64,000 bases of DNA from assembly GCA_017465405.1 (NCBI GenBank), contig JAFTWG010000015.1, positions 124,001 through 188,000 of the forward strand, read 5' to 3'. Below are positions 54,462 to 63,267 of the stretch, one piece after another (position 1 is the stretch's first letter; every line of letters starts with the position of its first letter). A program made the translations under genes and the position numbers. The notes beneath the pieces are model-generated. The model worked only from the letters and a program-made list of their open reading frames with translations, made no database searches and was not told where the DNA came from. Source of the DNA: Alphaproteobacteria bacterium. GTDB taxonomy: Bacteria > Pseudomonadota > Alphaproteobacteria > RF32 > CAG-239.

Positions 54462-55232
54462 TTATTTAACGATAATCATATATTCTAATTTGGAATCATC
54501 TGCATAGAATACCTTAATTCTGATACCGGCAATTTCAATAACTCCCGGTTTGTTTTCAAAACTGTAATTAATAAATTCTCCGGTTTGTCCGCCTGCATCA
54601 TACTCTAACAAAGAGAAAACCATCGCACCTGATTGGATACCTTGATATTTAATTTCAAATCCGGTAACCATATCGCTTTGAACAATACGACTTTTGGTAA
54701 TCGGCTCAAATTTGAAATTTTCAGGCGTAATCATAAATTTGCCGTCAATCATTACTAACTTATCGGCACGGATAGTAGCAATATGATCTTGGAGAACATA
54801 ATTTTCATCTGCTAAAAACACATAAGTCGGTTTGCCTGACGCTAAGACATAATATAATTTATCTTTTATATCAACTTGTCCGATGATGTCATACTTTTTA
54901 CCGCCTTCAATTTCTGTCGGAGCAAGACCGGAAATCAACTTTGCATCTTCGGGAGCAACCAAAGATTCTTGAACATAGTAGTTTTTAGAATAGCTCTTGG
55001 TATCTACAATGGTGTAGCCCTTAAATGCTGTCAACAATTTGTTTGCCTTGAAGCTGGACTCTTGTAGCACCTCTGTTTTGAGGAGCTTTTCACTTTCTCT
55101 GTCCAAATATTCTATCTGATAACCGGAAAGACCGGCAACAACATCCGAACGCCAAGGAAACACATCAAACTCGCCGGCATAAATACAACCGCTCAAGCAC
55201 AAAACCATACTTAATATTTTTAAAGCTTTCAT
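54462..55232 (-). CDS. Exported or lipoprotein of unknown function
   Basis: 256 residues. The N-terminus MKALKILSMVLCLSGCIYAG has a lipobox (LSGC), so a lipid-anchored form with Cys16 is likely; cleavage after CIYA is the alternative. The mature chain is beta-rich with several short strands and YKGQ-like turns. No family recognised. GAAGAG precedes the ATG. Upstream of yebC on the same strand. Confidence 0.6.
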   Translation of the reverse strand: MKALKILSMVLCLSGCIYAGEFDVFPWRSDVVAGLSGYQIEYLDRESEKLLKTEVLQESSFKANKLLTAFKGYTIVDTKSYSKNYYVQESLVAPEDAKLISGLAPTEIEGGKKYDIIGQVDIKDKLYYVLASGKPTYVFLADENYVLQDHIATIRADKLVMIDGKFMITPENFKFEPITKSRIVQSDMVTGFEIKYQGIQSGAMVFSLLEYDAGGQTGEFINYSFENKPGVIEIAGIRIKVFYADDSKLEYMIIVK

Positions 55233-55328
55233 ATCTTTTTCTCTTCAAAAGTTTTTATAATTTTTAACTTTTATATACTATAAAGTTTATTTAGTAAACA
55301 ACAGATTGTAACTTATAGGTAATTTTTT

Positions 55329-56207
55329 ATGACAAATACATACGGAAACAGTTGGCAAATAATTTTTTCTCCTCAAGATGTGGTTGATGAAGCATTTGAT
55401 ACTTTTGCGGAAAACTTTTTTGATGTTGTATCTATTGATTATACCGATGACGAAAAAGAACAATATATCGGTTATACTCATAAACAACCCGATGAAGAAG
55501 AAATGAAAACGATAGCGAAAAACTTCGGAATCGAATTACCGGAGTATGAATGTGTATTTATTCCGGCCACAAATTGGTTGACGAAAAATGTCATTAAATT
55601 TCCGCCGATAGAAACCGAAGACTTTTATATATACGGAAGCCACGAAGAAAAAGCTCCTCAAACTTCAAAATTGGCAATAAAAATATATGCGGCAACAGCT
55701 TTTGGCTCCGGACAACATCAGACTACTCGTTCTTGCTTAAAAATATTGAGTTTATTAAATGCCAAAGGATATAAAGCTCAAAACATTTTAGATATGGGAT
55801 GCGGTTCCGGAATTTTAGCTTTAAGCGCTTGTAAATTGTGGAATGATGCCCAGGCTCTCGGAGCTGATATTGACGGAGAAGCGGTTGCAGTTACCTTACA
55901 AAATGCCAAAGACAATGATTTGTCGGAAAGAGTGCACGCTGTGGAAAGTAACGGATATTCAAACCCTCAAATTGTTGCAAGAGCCCCGTTTGAACTTATT
56001 TTTGCCAATATTTTAGCTCGTCCGTTGATTGAAATGGCAGAAGATTTGGCAAAAAACACTTCTTTGGGCGGCTATGCGGTTTTATCCGGTTTTATAGAAG
56101 AACAAATTGATTGGGTAGTTGATACATATAAACAATTCGGTTTTGAACTGGTTGAAATTGTCAAAGATGATAATTGGCGAGCTGTTTTAATGGAGAAAAC
56201 CAAATGA
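55329..56207 (+). CDS. prmA: Ribosomal protein L11 methyltransferase
   Basis: 292 residues. N-terminal L11-binding domain, then a class I methyltransferase: AATAFGSGQHQTTRSCLK (PrmA hallmark), ILDMGCGSGILALSACK, GADIDGEAVAVTLQNAK and FANILARPLIEMA. Its stop overlaps the start of the aminopeptidase gene (ATGA), so the two are coupled. Confidence 0.95.
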   Translation: MTNTYGNSWQIIFSPQDVVDEAFDTFAENFFDVVSIDYTDDEKEQYIGYTHKQPDEEEMKTIAKNFGIELPEYECVFIPATNWLTKNVIKFPPIETEDFYIYGSHEEKAPQTSKLAIKIYAATAFGSGQHQTTRSCLKILSLLNAKGYKAQNILDMGCGSGILALSACKLWNDAQALGADIDGEAVAVTLQNAKDNDLSERVHAVESNGYSNPQIVARAPFELIFANILARPLIEMAEDLAKNTSLGGYAVLSGFIEEQIDWVVDTYKQFGFELVEIVKDDNWRAVLMEKTK

Positions 56208-57883
56208 AAATAAAAGATATTCAAAAGCAAATGGATGTCGATGCCTTAATAATTTGCCGAAACAATCATTTTTTGGGGCAGGATATTTTAGCAAGCGAAA
56301 ATAAAATAGCCGAATTGACCGGATTTGACGGTTCTGCCGGAAAAATAGTTATTACCAAGAAAAATACTTTTTTGTTCGTTGACGGCAGATATGAAATACA
56401 ATCAAAACTTCAGACTAATCCTAAAGAAGTTACCGTTATTGTGGAAAATCAAAACTATAATTTCAGAAATTGGATTAAAGATAATCTTAAAAATAAAAAA
56501 ATAGGCTATAATCCTTGGCAAGTATCAATTTCAACATTTAAGGATTGGAAAAAACTTGTTGCCGATGCCGATTTTATACCCCTGCCGGAAATTATAAAAA
56601 CGCCCCGAGCCACGGCATTTGAACACAAAATTGAATTTTCGGGAATGAATAGCGAAGAAAAAATTCAAAAATGTATTGCTCAAAATAGTGCCGATGCTAT
56701 TTTCATCGGTGCTGCCGATAATGTTTCATGGCTCACCAATTTGCGCTCAAATGCTTTGCCCGAAACTCCTATTGTCAGAGCATTTGCTCTTTTAACGGCA
56801 AATGGAGAAATTTCATTATTCGCAGATAATTTACTTTTGCCGGCAAATTGTTCAATACCAAAATATCCGTTAAAAAAACTGGAACAAGTATTTAAATCTT
56901 TATCCGGCAAAAAAATAAACGCAGATTTTAAATATACTCCTAATATTGTTTTTGATATTTGTAAAAAACATCAAATAAACATCGTTAACTCTCCGGATAT
57001 TTGCACAAACGAAAAGGCTCAAAAAAATCCCGTTGAAATTCAAGGAATAATAAATGCCCATATTCGTGATGGAGTTGCACTATGCAAATTTTTATACTGG
57101 TTAGATAAAAATAAAAAAGAATTATCCGAAACAGATATTGTAAAAAAACTTTATTCGTTCAGAAAAAAACAAAAGTTATTTCATTCGGTAAGTTTTGCAA
57201 CAATAGCCGGTGCCGGTATTAATTCGGCCATCGTTCACTATCATCCTACGAAAAACAATCAATCAAAAATAATTAACGACTCTGTTTTATTGCTAGACAG
57301 TGGCGGACAATATTTTGACGGTACAACAGATGTCACACGCACCATCGCAATAGGAACTCCGACTTCTGATATGAAACAAAAATTTACGATGGTTTTAAAA
57401 GCGCACATTGCCCTGTCTTCACAAAAATTTCCTCGCAATACTTCAGGAATTCGTCTTGATGCTATTTGCCGAAGTATATTATGGAATTTCGGACTTGATT
57501 ATAATCACGGAACCGGACATGGTGTCGGGTGTTTTCTCAATGTGCATGAAGGACCGCAAAGTATGAGTGTGTCATCGTCTTCATATCCGATAAAACCCAA
57601 TATGGTACTTTCGATAGAACCGGGGTATTATAAAGAAAATGAGTTCGGAATAAGAATTGAAAATTTAGTTTATGTAGCTGAAGATGAAAAAAACAACGGA
57701 TTTTTAAAATTTATACCTCTTACTCTTGTCCCCATTGATTTTAGATTAATCGATGAATATTTACTTAATAACGGAGAAAAAGAGTGGATTAACCAATATC
57801 ACGACACTGTTTATTCGGTAATTGCTCCTTTATTAAGTAAAGCAGAACAAAAATGGTTAGAAAAGGCTTGTTCTCCGTTATAA
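56204..57883 (+). CDS. pepP: Xaa-Pro aminopeptidase (aminopeptidase P, M24B)
   Basis: 559 residues from the ATG at 56204 (GGAG 8 bases upstream); a start at 56174 would sit inside prmA. Two N-terminal creatinase-like domains are followed by the pita-bread domain with dinuclear-metal ligands: Asp in LLLDSGGQYFDGTTDVTR, His in GTGHGVGCFLNVHEGP, Glu in LSIEPGYYK and Glu in GIRIENLVYV. It releases N-terminal residues before proline. Confidence 0.93.
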   Translation: MKIKDIQKQMDVDALIICRNNHFLGQDILASENKIAELTGFDGSAGKIVITKKNTFLFVDGRYEIQSKLQTNPKEVTVIVENQNYNFRNWIKDNLKNKKIGYNPWQVSISTFKDWKKLVADADFIPLPEIIKTPRATAFEHKIEFSGMNSEEKIQKCIAQNSADAIFIGAADNVSWLTNLRSNALPETPIVRAFALLTANGEISLFADNLLLPANCSIPKYPLKKLEQVFKSLSGKKINADFKYTPNIVFDICKKHQINIVNSPDICTNEKAQKNPVEIQGIINAHIRDGVALCKFLYWLDKNKKELSETDIVKKLYSFRKKQKLFHSVSFATIAGAGINSAIVHYHPTKNNQSKIINDSVLLLDSGGQYFDGTTDVTRTIAIGTPTSDMKQKFTMVLKAHIALSSQKFPRNTSGIRLDAICRSILWNFGLDYNHGTGHGVGCFLNVHEGPQSMSVSSSSYPIKPNMVLSIEPGYYKENEFGIRIENLVYVAEDEKNNGFLKFIPLTLVPIDFRLIDEYLLNNGEKEWINQYHDTVYSVIAPLLSKAEQKWLEKACSPL

Positions 57884-57899
57884 TTTAACGGAGGAAAAT

Positions 57900-58355
57900 A
57901 TGTATAAATTTTTCATTGTCATTTTGCTGATTTGCCAAGCTATGGTCGTAAATGCTCAGTTGCCTCAGTATGAAGGCAGTTATAATGATAATCCGACTTT
58001 GCAAGAATATTTTGACGCAGCATATCCTCATTATGACAAATCTATAATTTATATTTTTTATAATAATGAATATTGCTATGGCTGTCCGCAAGCAATTGAT
58101 ATGTTAGAAAAATTGTATTATGAAAAATATGCCGATGAATATGATTTGTATATAATAGATTATCAAAATGATCATGAATACAATTTTATTTCTACTTATA
58201 ATCTTTCTCAACCTTTAGAAGTTGTTTTAGTGCGCATTCAAGACGGCTCAAGTTTCGGATATGAAAAAATCGAAAATCTGCAAAACAGAATTTACGATAA
58301 AATCGCATTTGATGACTATATTGAATACCGCATCAACAGTTTTTTGGGAAATTAA
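57900..58355 (+). CDS. Periplasmic thioredoxin-like protein, CYGC motif
   Basis: 151 residues with a signal peptide (cleavage near VNA-Q at about 20) and a thioredoxin-type IYIFYNNEYCYGCPQAIDML segment with Cys-Tyr-Gly-Cys. The rest is short and Tyr/Asp-rich, so the fold is inferred from this motif only. A strong ribosome binding site GGAGG stands 5 bases upstream; it follows pepP by 16 bases. A possible partner for the long DsbD-type reductase. Confidence 0.6.
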   Translation: MYKFFIVILLICQAMVVNAQLPQYEGSYNDNPTLQEYFDAAYPHYDKSIIYIFYNNEYCYGCPQAIDMLEKLYYEKYADEYDLYIIDYQNDHEYNFISTYNLSQPLEVVLVRIQDGSSFGYEKIENLQNRIYDKIAFDDYIEYRINSFLGN

Positions 58356-58358
58356 CAA

Positions 58359-59318
58359 TTACCAAGAAAACAAAGGCTGTCCGTTAGACATTTTTATTGC
58401 CTGACTTTCCATCATCGTTGCAAAATTGAGTTTTCCGCTCTTGATTGCACCACGAACCTGACATCCCTGTTCAACATTGGGATTTGCAAACAATGAGCTT
58501 AGATGTAACTTTTTAGGCACACCATATAAACGTTGGTGTAAACAGGCCAAAATACTGGTAGAAACCAAATCATAGGCCATATCTTCCGATACGGTAGAAG
58601 CAGCTGCATATTTCACAAGAGCATTGATGGCATCAGGAACAGAATTTGAGTGAATCGTTGTTAGCACCAAGTGTCCGGATGTTGCCGCTTGCAAAGCTTC
58701 TGTTGCAACCTCAGGGGAACGAATTTCGCCCAACATAATATATCGAGGACAGCTACGCAAGGACGATTTTAAAGATTCTTTCCAGTTACCATTTTGCGGA
58801 GTAGTTTGTTTGCACAATCCGAGTTCTCCATTAGGATTTTTATAAACTCCGTCAAGCGGTAATTCAATCGGGTCTTCAATAGTAAAAGCGTAACCTCCTT
58901 CATTTACCAGATAGTGTTGAAGCAAAGCCGCAAGTGTTGTAGATTTTCCGGAACCGGTTGCACCGGCAACCAAAATCATACCCGAAGCACGCCCTAAAGA
59001 CATTAGGTGGCGCATCACCGGAGCAGGCATTCCTAGTTCTGTAACTTTCGGAATAGTTAAAGGCATTTTACGGACGCAATATTGTACACCTTTCAATGCA
59101 ATGGTTCTTTCAACACGATAGCTATATTTTTTGTATATAATCAAATAGCTGGGAACGTTTTTATAACCTTTTTCCACTGCCGATATAAATTCATCATAAT
59201 CATCAAACATAACCTCTTTCAAACCGTGAGGAGTTTTTCCGCTCCACATATAGGCTCTTTTACCGGGGGTAATATACAAATCTGAAAAATTTACATCATT
59301 AATCATTGCCATTGTCAT
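58359..59318 (-). CDS. PilT/GspE-like secretion ATPase
   Basis: 319 residues. Walker A GATGSGKST (119-127), Asp box FTIEDPIE, Walker B IMLGEIRSPEVATEAL and His box SGHLVLTTIHS identify a type II/IV secretion-type hexameric ATPase, closest to PilT/DotB retraction-type enzymes by size. There is no pilus or secretion gene nearby. The start is the ATG at 59318 or 59312; AAGGAG fits the latter spacing better. It ends convergently 3 bases from the thioredoxin-like gene. Confidence 0.87.
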   Translation of the reverse strand: MTMAMINDVNFSDLYITPGKRAYMWSGKTPHGLKEVMFDDYDEFISAVEKGYKNVPSYLIIYKKYSYRVERTIALKGVQYCVRKMPLTIPKVTELGMPAPVMRHLMSLGRASGMILVAGATGSGKSTTLAALLQHYLVNEGGYAFTIEDPIELPLDGVYKNPNGELGLCKQTTPQNGNWKESLKSSLRSCPRYIMLGEIRSPEVATEALQAATSGHLVLTTIHSNSVPDAINALVKYAAASTVSEDMAYDLVSTSILACLHQRLYGVPKKLHLSSLFANPNVEQGCQVRGAIKSGKLNFATMMESQAIKMSNGQPLFSW

Positions 59319-59437
59319 AAACTCCTTTTATTCGGCTACATAATAATTGTTTGCAATAAAAATAACAAGAGAAAATTTATTGACAATCACAAAAGATGTT
59401 TTATATCAGCTAATTAAATATTTTAGGAATCTAAAAA

Positions 59438-60814
59438 ATGCAAAATATGACTTTGGGCAACCCGTTGCGGTTGATAATCACATTTTCTATTCCATTGCTG
59501 ATTAGCAATTTATTTCAGCAATTATACAGTATTTCCGATATTATATTAGTCGGTCGTCTTATTGGTGTTAAGGCGTTGGCTGCAGTTGGAGCTGCTGCTC
59601 CGGTGTTTTTCCTGTTAATTATGGTCAGTATCGGATTTACAAACGGTTTAACGGTTATTTCTGCTCAAAGCTTCGGAGCTAAAAATTATCGCCGATTACG
59701 TCGCTCAGTGACTACGGCAACAACGTTGAGCTTAAGCTTTACCGTAATTTTTAGCGCAATTATGTTATTGTTTTTGGATTTTACGTTACATTTGATGAAC
59801 GTCCCCGAAGAAATTTATCAAGATACAAAAAAATTCTTATTGGTAATCGGGTTTGGCGGAGTGATGATTGTTGCGTTTAATTTGTTGTCCGGCTTTATGC
59901 GTGCACTCGGGGACAGCAAGTCCCCTCTTTATTTCTTAGTATTTACAACACTTATGAACATTCTTCTTAATGTTGTATTTATCTATTATATGAAAATGGG
60001 AGTTGAAGGCTCTGCATTAGGAACGGTTACCGCAATGACTTTATCGGTAATATGTTGCCTTATTTATATGAAAAAGCACTTTCAAATATTGAAACCTGAA
60101 GCTTCTGACTGGAAACTCGAGTGGAAATTTTGCGTAGAACATTTAAGAATTGCCGTACCGATGGCCATTCAATTTTCAATTATTGCCATAAGTGCTGCCG
60201 TAACTCAGACAATATGTAATAAATTTGGTTTTGAAACAATAGCCGCAATGACCGCTGCAATGAGAGTTGAACAGTTAGCGGTTCAACCTATGGTATCATT
60301 GGGTATCGCAATGGCAACTTTTGTAGCGCAAAATTATGGAGCAGGACGAATCGGAAGAGTTCGCCGAGGTGTATTTGAAAGTTCAATGATTTCTGTTGCG
60401 ATGAGTATTGTTTTTGCAATTTTAATGTTTTGGGGCGGAAAATACGTTATCGGTATTTTTGTTACCAAAGAACAACCGGAATTGATAGAAACAGTTATAT
60501 CAATGGCTTTGACTTACTTGAATATAAGCATTTTATTCTATGTATTTTTGGGACAAATTTTTATATTCCGCAACTCTTGTCAGGGAATGGGAAATTCCAT
60601 AGCACCGATGATTTCAAGCATTGTCGAGCTTTTGATGAGAATTTTCGCAGCAATTTATTTAGCCTCCAAATTCGGTTTTGTTGGTTTGTGTTATGCCAGC
60701 CCGTTGGCTTGGATTGGTGGAGCATTGGTTGTTAGTGGCGGATATTTTTGGACTATCAAAAAAATAAACCGACAAATACATAAAAAACGTTGGTCTATGT
60801 ATAATTTACAATAA
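59438..60814 (+). CDS. MATE-family efflux transporter
   Basis: 458 residues, twelve helices, two internally repeated halves. NLFQQLYSISDIILVGRLIG at the N-terminus and the repeat at about 230-280 fit the NorM/DinF-type MATE fold. It exports cationic drugs or other organic solutes with Na or H. AGGA precedes the ATG. Single-gene unit. Confidence 0.93.
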   Translation: MQNMTLGNPLRLIITFSIPLLISNLFQQLYSISDIILVGRLIGVKALAAVGAAAPVFFLLIMVSIGFTNGLTVISAQSFGAKNYRRLRRSVTTATTLSLSFTVIFSAIMLLFLDFTLHLMNVPEEIYQDTKKFLLVIGFGGVMIVAFNLLSGFMRALGDSKSPLYFLVFTTLMNILLNVVFIYYMKMGVEGSALGTVTAMTLSVICCLIYMKKHFQILKPEASDWKLEWKFCVEHLRIAVPMAIQFSIIAISAAVTQTICNKFGFETIAAMTAAMRVEQLAVQPMVSLGIAMATFVAQNYGAGRIGRVRRGVFESSMISVAMSIVFAILMFWGGKYVIGIFVTKEQPELIETVISMALTYLNISILFYVFLGQIFIFRNSCQGMGNSIAPMISSIVELLMRIFAAIYLASKFGFVGLCYASPLAWIGGALVVSGGYFWTIKKINRQIHKKRWSMYNLQ

Positions 60815-60879
60815 ACTGTTGAGATTTGAATAAAAAATATATATATTTATCTCAATCACAAATATTTACGAGGTCAAAA

Positions 60880-61344
60880 ATGAAAAAGATTTTTGTTGTA
60901 TTAGGCACTGTATTATCTGTTGCCGCCTGTGCTAATAACTATGATTATGAATGTGCAGGATATGTTGAAGAAGAACAATGCCCTTGCGAAGAGCAGCCTG
61001 TTTATGAATGTCAACAACAACCGCAATATTATCAGCCAGCTCCGACATATACACCGCAACCTTGCGGCAGTTGTCAGGGCGAAGTTCGTACAAAACGTGA
61101 GCCGGTAGAAGTTATTTATAAAAAGACAACTTACGGAACTGTTTATGAACCAAGATATTTTGAAAATGTATCTTATGAAAGACAAACCGTAAACGGCGGA
61201 TATTATCAAGCTCCGCAACAAACACAAACTGTTGTCAAAGAAACCGTTTCCGTCACCGAAACACAAACTGCACCGGCAGAACCAACTCCGGTACCGGCAA
61301 AAAAATATAATGGTCCGGTAGTTATCGTTCCGGTACAAAATTAG
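60880..61344 (+). CDS. Cys/Gln/Pro-rich lipoprotein
   Basis: 154 residues from the ATG at 60880 (ACGAGGT upstream); the ATG at 60826 has no binding site. Signal peptide with lipobox LSVAAC. The mature part is low-complexity: Cys-rich (EEQCPCEEQPVYECQ), Gln/Tyr/Pro repeats, then TVVKETVSVTETQTAPAEP. Unknown family; possibly a cell-envelope protein with disulphide cross-links. Own terminator at 61355. Confidence 0.65.
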   Translation: MKKIFVVLGTVLSVAACANNYDYECAGYVEEEQCPCEEQPVYECQQQPQYYQPAPTYTPQPCGSCQGEVRTKREPVEVIYKKTTYGTVYEPRYFENVSYERQTVNGGYYQAPQQTQTVVKETVSVTETQTAPAEPTPVPAKKYNGPVVIVPVQN

Positions 61345-61354
61345 TTTTATTTTC

Positions 61355-61385
61355 AAACGGGTTCTAAATTGAGCCCGTTTTTTTA
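61355..61385 (+). terminator. Terminator of the Cys-rich lipoprotein gene
   Basis: AAACGGG/CCCGTTT stem with T-run. Confidence 0.85.
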
Positions 61386-61405
61386 TAAAAAATATAATTT
61401 TTTTA

Positions 61406-61434
61406 TTGACAACTATATTTGTATCATATATAAG
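61406..61434 (+). promoter_or_regulatory. Promoter of tRNA-Thr(TGT)
   Basis: TTGACA, a 17-base spacer, then TATAAG, 16 bases before the tRNA. Confidence 0.65.
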
Positions 61435-61450
61435 GCTTTCCAGAAAGTAT

Positions 61451-61526
61451 GCCGACATAGCTCAGTTGGTAGAGCTACTGATTTGTAATCAGTGGGTCCG
61501 CGGTTCGAGTCCGTGTGTCGGCACCA
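61451..61526 (+). tRNA. tRNA-Thr (anticodon TGT)
   Basis: Full cloverleaf: acceptor GCCGACA/TGTCGGC, D-arm GCTC/GAGC, anticodon stem ACTGA/TCAGT with loop TTTGTAA (anticodon TGT), T-loop GGTTCGAGTCC and encoded CCA. The second threonine tRNA of this window. Confidence 0.97.
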
Positions 61527-61536
61527 CTTCTTATAC

Positions 61537-61560
61537 GCACCGTTAAGGTGCTTTTTTTTG
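61537..61560 (+). terminator. Terminator of tRNA-Thr(TGT)
   Basis: GCACC/GGTGC stem with T-run, the same sequence style as the tRNA-Thr(GGT) terminator. Confidence 0.75.
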
Positions 61561-61604
61561 TTTTAAATTCATAGTTCGACATTTAAGTAAAGCCATAAAA
61601 TCAT

Positions 61605-61633
61605 TTGATTATTACGATTAAATAGGTTATTAT
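61605..61633 (+). promoter_or_regulatory. Promoter of the 47-aa/97-aa gene pair
   Basis: TTGATT, a 17-base spacer, then TATTAT, 46 bases before the ATG at 61680. Confidence 0.6.
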
Positions 61634-61679
61634 TCGCCTACTATTGAAATTATTTGTTGAACTATTTAAATATTGTCTT

Positions 61680-61823
61680 ATGGGAACTGAATACATCTTT
61701 TATTTAATTATTCTGGCTGTTCCTGTTGTTGCTGCCGGAATAGCTTTAGCTCCTCTTTTAAAAGATTTATATGAGCTGATACAAAAAATATCGAGAAGAG
61801 AAAAAAGAAGTAAAAAACCCTAA
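61680..61823 (+). CDS. 47-residue single-helix membrane protein, no Shine-Dalgarno
   Basis: One hydrophobic helix (about 5-24, IFYLIILAVPVVAAGIALAP) and a basic tail (KISRREKRSKKP). No ribosome binding site; AT-rich leader. It shares a transcript with the 97-aa gene 12 bases downstream. Length and layout could suit a holin-like or regulatory membrane peptide, but this is not shown. Confidence 0.5.
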   Translation: MGTEYIFYLIILAVPVVAAGIALAPLLKDLYELIQKISRREKRSKKP

Positions 61824-61835
61824 AAACTTTGTGTT

Positions 61836-62129
61836 ATGAGCGTAAAAGTAATTACAGGACAAATTGTATGTCAACCTGTGGTGATAAATGATGAAAATGA
61901 AGCTCTTGTACTGGTAGTCGTAAAAAGTAATGAGCAATATACAGAATTGCATTATACCCGTCATAGATCTAATTTACACAAGTCTTTATCGTGGAATTTT
62001 GCGCATTCAACGTTTTCAAAAATCGCCACATCTTCTATTGGCGAAACCGTTGAAGTAGAAATATCGCATTCTACAGGTGAAATTTTTAGTTTTAAGAACA
62101 TAACTCGTGAAAGCGTTATGTGTAAGTAA
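61836..62129 (+). CDS. 97-residue unknown soluble protein
   Basis: Beta-rich small protein (VKVITGQIVCQPVVIN, EALVLVVVKSNEQYTELHY) with a His/Ser-rich middle. No family. It follows the 47-aa gene by 12 bases without a ribosome binding site, and the unit ends at a terminator at 62141. Less AT-rich than neighbouring housekeeping genes. Confidence 0.5.
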   Translation: MSVKVITGQIVCQPVVINDENEALVLVVVKSNEQYTELHYTRHRSNLHKSLSWNFAHSTFSKIATSSIGETVEVEISHSTGEIFSFKNITRESVMCK

Positions 62130-62140
62130 AATCTAACTAA

Positions 62141-62180
62141 AAAACCCCTCGCAATTTTGTTGTTGTGAGGGGTTTTATTT
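62141..62180 (+). terminator. Terminator of the 47-aa/97-aa pair
   Basis: AAAACCCCTCGCAA/TTGTGAGGGGTTTT, long stem including one G-T pair. Confidence 0.9.
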
Positions 62181-62211
62181 GTAGGTATTATCCGACTTTA
62201 TTGTCAGATAA

Positions 62212-62733
62212 TTAAACAACTCTTTTACTTATCAGAGTTCCATTGTCATCAGTTTCCATAACTACCAGATATCCGTTTTTCAGATTTCCAACAGACTTAA
62301 CTTTAATTTTCCCATTAGTGAAGTCTTGTGTAACCGGAGCATATAATCTGACAAATATCTCATTGTCCTCTTCTTTTATTATACCGTTAACATATTGAAT
62401 AAAAATCAGGTTATGATTTTCATCAAAAAAATCTTCCTTACCGGCACTCAAAATATCCAACGTATAAACTTTATCAGGACTTGCCGTGTGTTGAAAAGCA
62501 TATTCCAAACACAGCACAAACAACAAAATAGTAATTAGAATCAGAAACGGAAAACTCTCTGAAAAAGTACAATTATAAAACAATAGCATTGCAATAAAAA
62601 AACCGTCCACCCAAAAAATTATTTCAAGTGTTCGGCATTTTATATGAAATGCACTTAACATAATCACACACAGTCCAAATACATGAAGAACTGCCAATAA
62701 AATTGAAACTCCAAAGACAATAATATCAAACAT
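62212..62733 (-). CDS. 173-residue membrane protein, no Shine-Dalgarno
   Basis: Three hydrophobic N-terminal helices (about 4-27, 37-53 and 62-82), then a soluble C-terminal half (about 90-173) of beta strands (IFVRLYAPVT, GYLVVMETDDNGTL). The soluble part is loosely reminiscent of NfeD-type OB domains, weakly. Single-gene unit with promoter 62760-62788. Unknown function. Confidence 0.5.
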   Translation of the reverse strand: MFDIIVFGVSILLAVLHVFGLCVIMLSAFHIKCRTLEIIFWVDGFFIAMLLFYNCTFSESFPFLILITILLFVLCLEYAFQHTASPDKVYTLDILSAGKEDFFDENHNLIFIQYVNGIIKEEDNEIFVRLYAPVTQDFTNGKIKVKSVGNLKNGYLVVMETDDNGTLISKRVV

Positions 62734-62759
62734 AGCTAAATAATTTTAAGATTGTCACC

Positions 62760-62788
62760 ATGCTATGTAACAAGTTCTATATTGTCAA
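62760..62788 (-). promoter_or_regulatory. Promoter of the 173-aa gene
   Basis: TTGACA, a 17-base spacer, then TAGCAT, 26 bases before the ATG. Confidence 0.65.
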
Positions 62789-62825
62789 TTATTTTCTATA
62801 TAGCAACAAAAATCCCTATAAAAAA

Positions 62826-62852
62826 AGGTTTGTGGGGCGTAACCACAAACCT
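62826..62852 (-). terminator. Terminator of the 65-aa gene
   Basis: AGGTTTGTGG/CCACAAACCT, perfect 10-bp stem, then a T-run on the minus strand. Confidence 0.9.
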
Positions 62853-62871
62853 GTTCTTGTGCACAGAACGA

Positions 62872-63069
62872 TTAATCATCACTATCGCTGACATAATCGC
62901 TATCAAGTCCGAGAGCTGAACCAATCTTTGCAATCGGCTCTACAATCATAAGTCCTGTTCCTGTCATAACACTCAAAACACGAGCGCCGAAAGGAAGGGG
63001 ATCTTCAGTGTCCACTGCAGCTTTGAAAAACTCAGGGAACAACCAACCGCTTTCGTCTTTTTCTTTCAT
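62872..63069 (-). CDS. 65-residue unknown protein, no Shine-Dalgarno
   Basis: Acidic at both ends (EKDESGWLFPEFF; LDSDYVSDSDD) with a hydrophobic middle (VLSVMTGTGLMIVEPIAKIG). No family. Its leader before the ATG matches that of the 139-aa gene at 31882-32301 at 28 of 34 bases, and both promoters begin TTGACTTTTT. Single-gene unit with a strong terminator. Less AT-rich than its surroundings. Confidence 0.5.
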   Translation of the reverse strand: MKEKDESGWLFPEFFKAAVDTEDPLPFGARVLSVMTGTGLMIVEPIAKIGSALGLDSDYVSDSDD

Positions 63070-63128
63070 GATGTGTGAAGTTTTGAAAGTTTATATTAAT
63101 CGGAATAATTATAATTTAGGATATTTGT

Positions 63129-63157
63129 ACCCTACTCTCAAAGTATAAAAAAGTCAA
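63129..63157 (-). promoter_or_regulatory. Promoter of the 65-aa gene
   Basis: TTGACT, a 17-base spacer, then TAGGGT. Confidence 0.6.
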
Positions 63158-63267
63158 TCGGATTCAGCTTTTCAGACATAAAGTTTTTTTGTTTATAACT
63201 TTGTATATATCATTTTGATTTTTTTATATTCTGTTATTTTGTATTAATACAATTTTATGAGGAAAAA

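Noticed and set aside
9502-63069. Bacteroidota-type promoters for the no-Shine-Dalgarno genes
   Set aside because: Their promoters fit TTGACA/TAnnnT with 17-base spacing, not the TTTG/TAnnTTTG pattern, so direct Bacteroidota origin is not supported by promoters.
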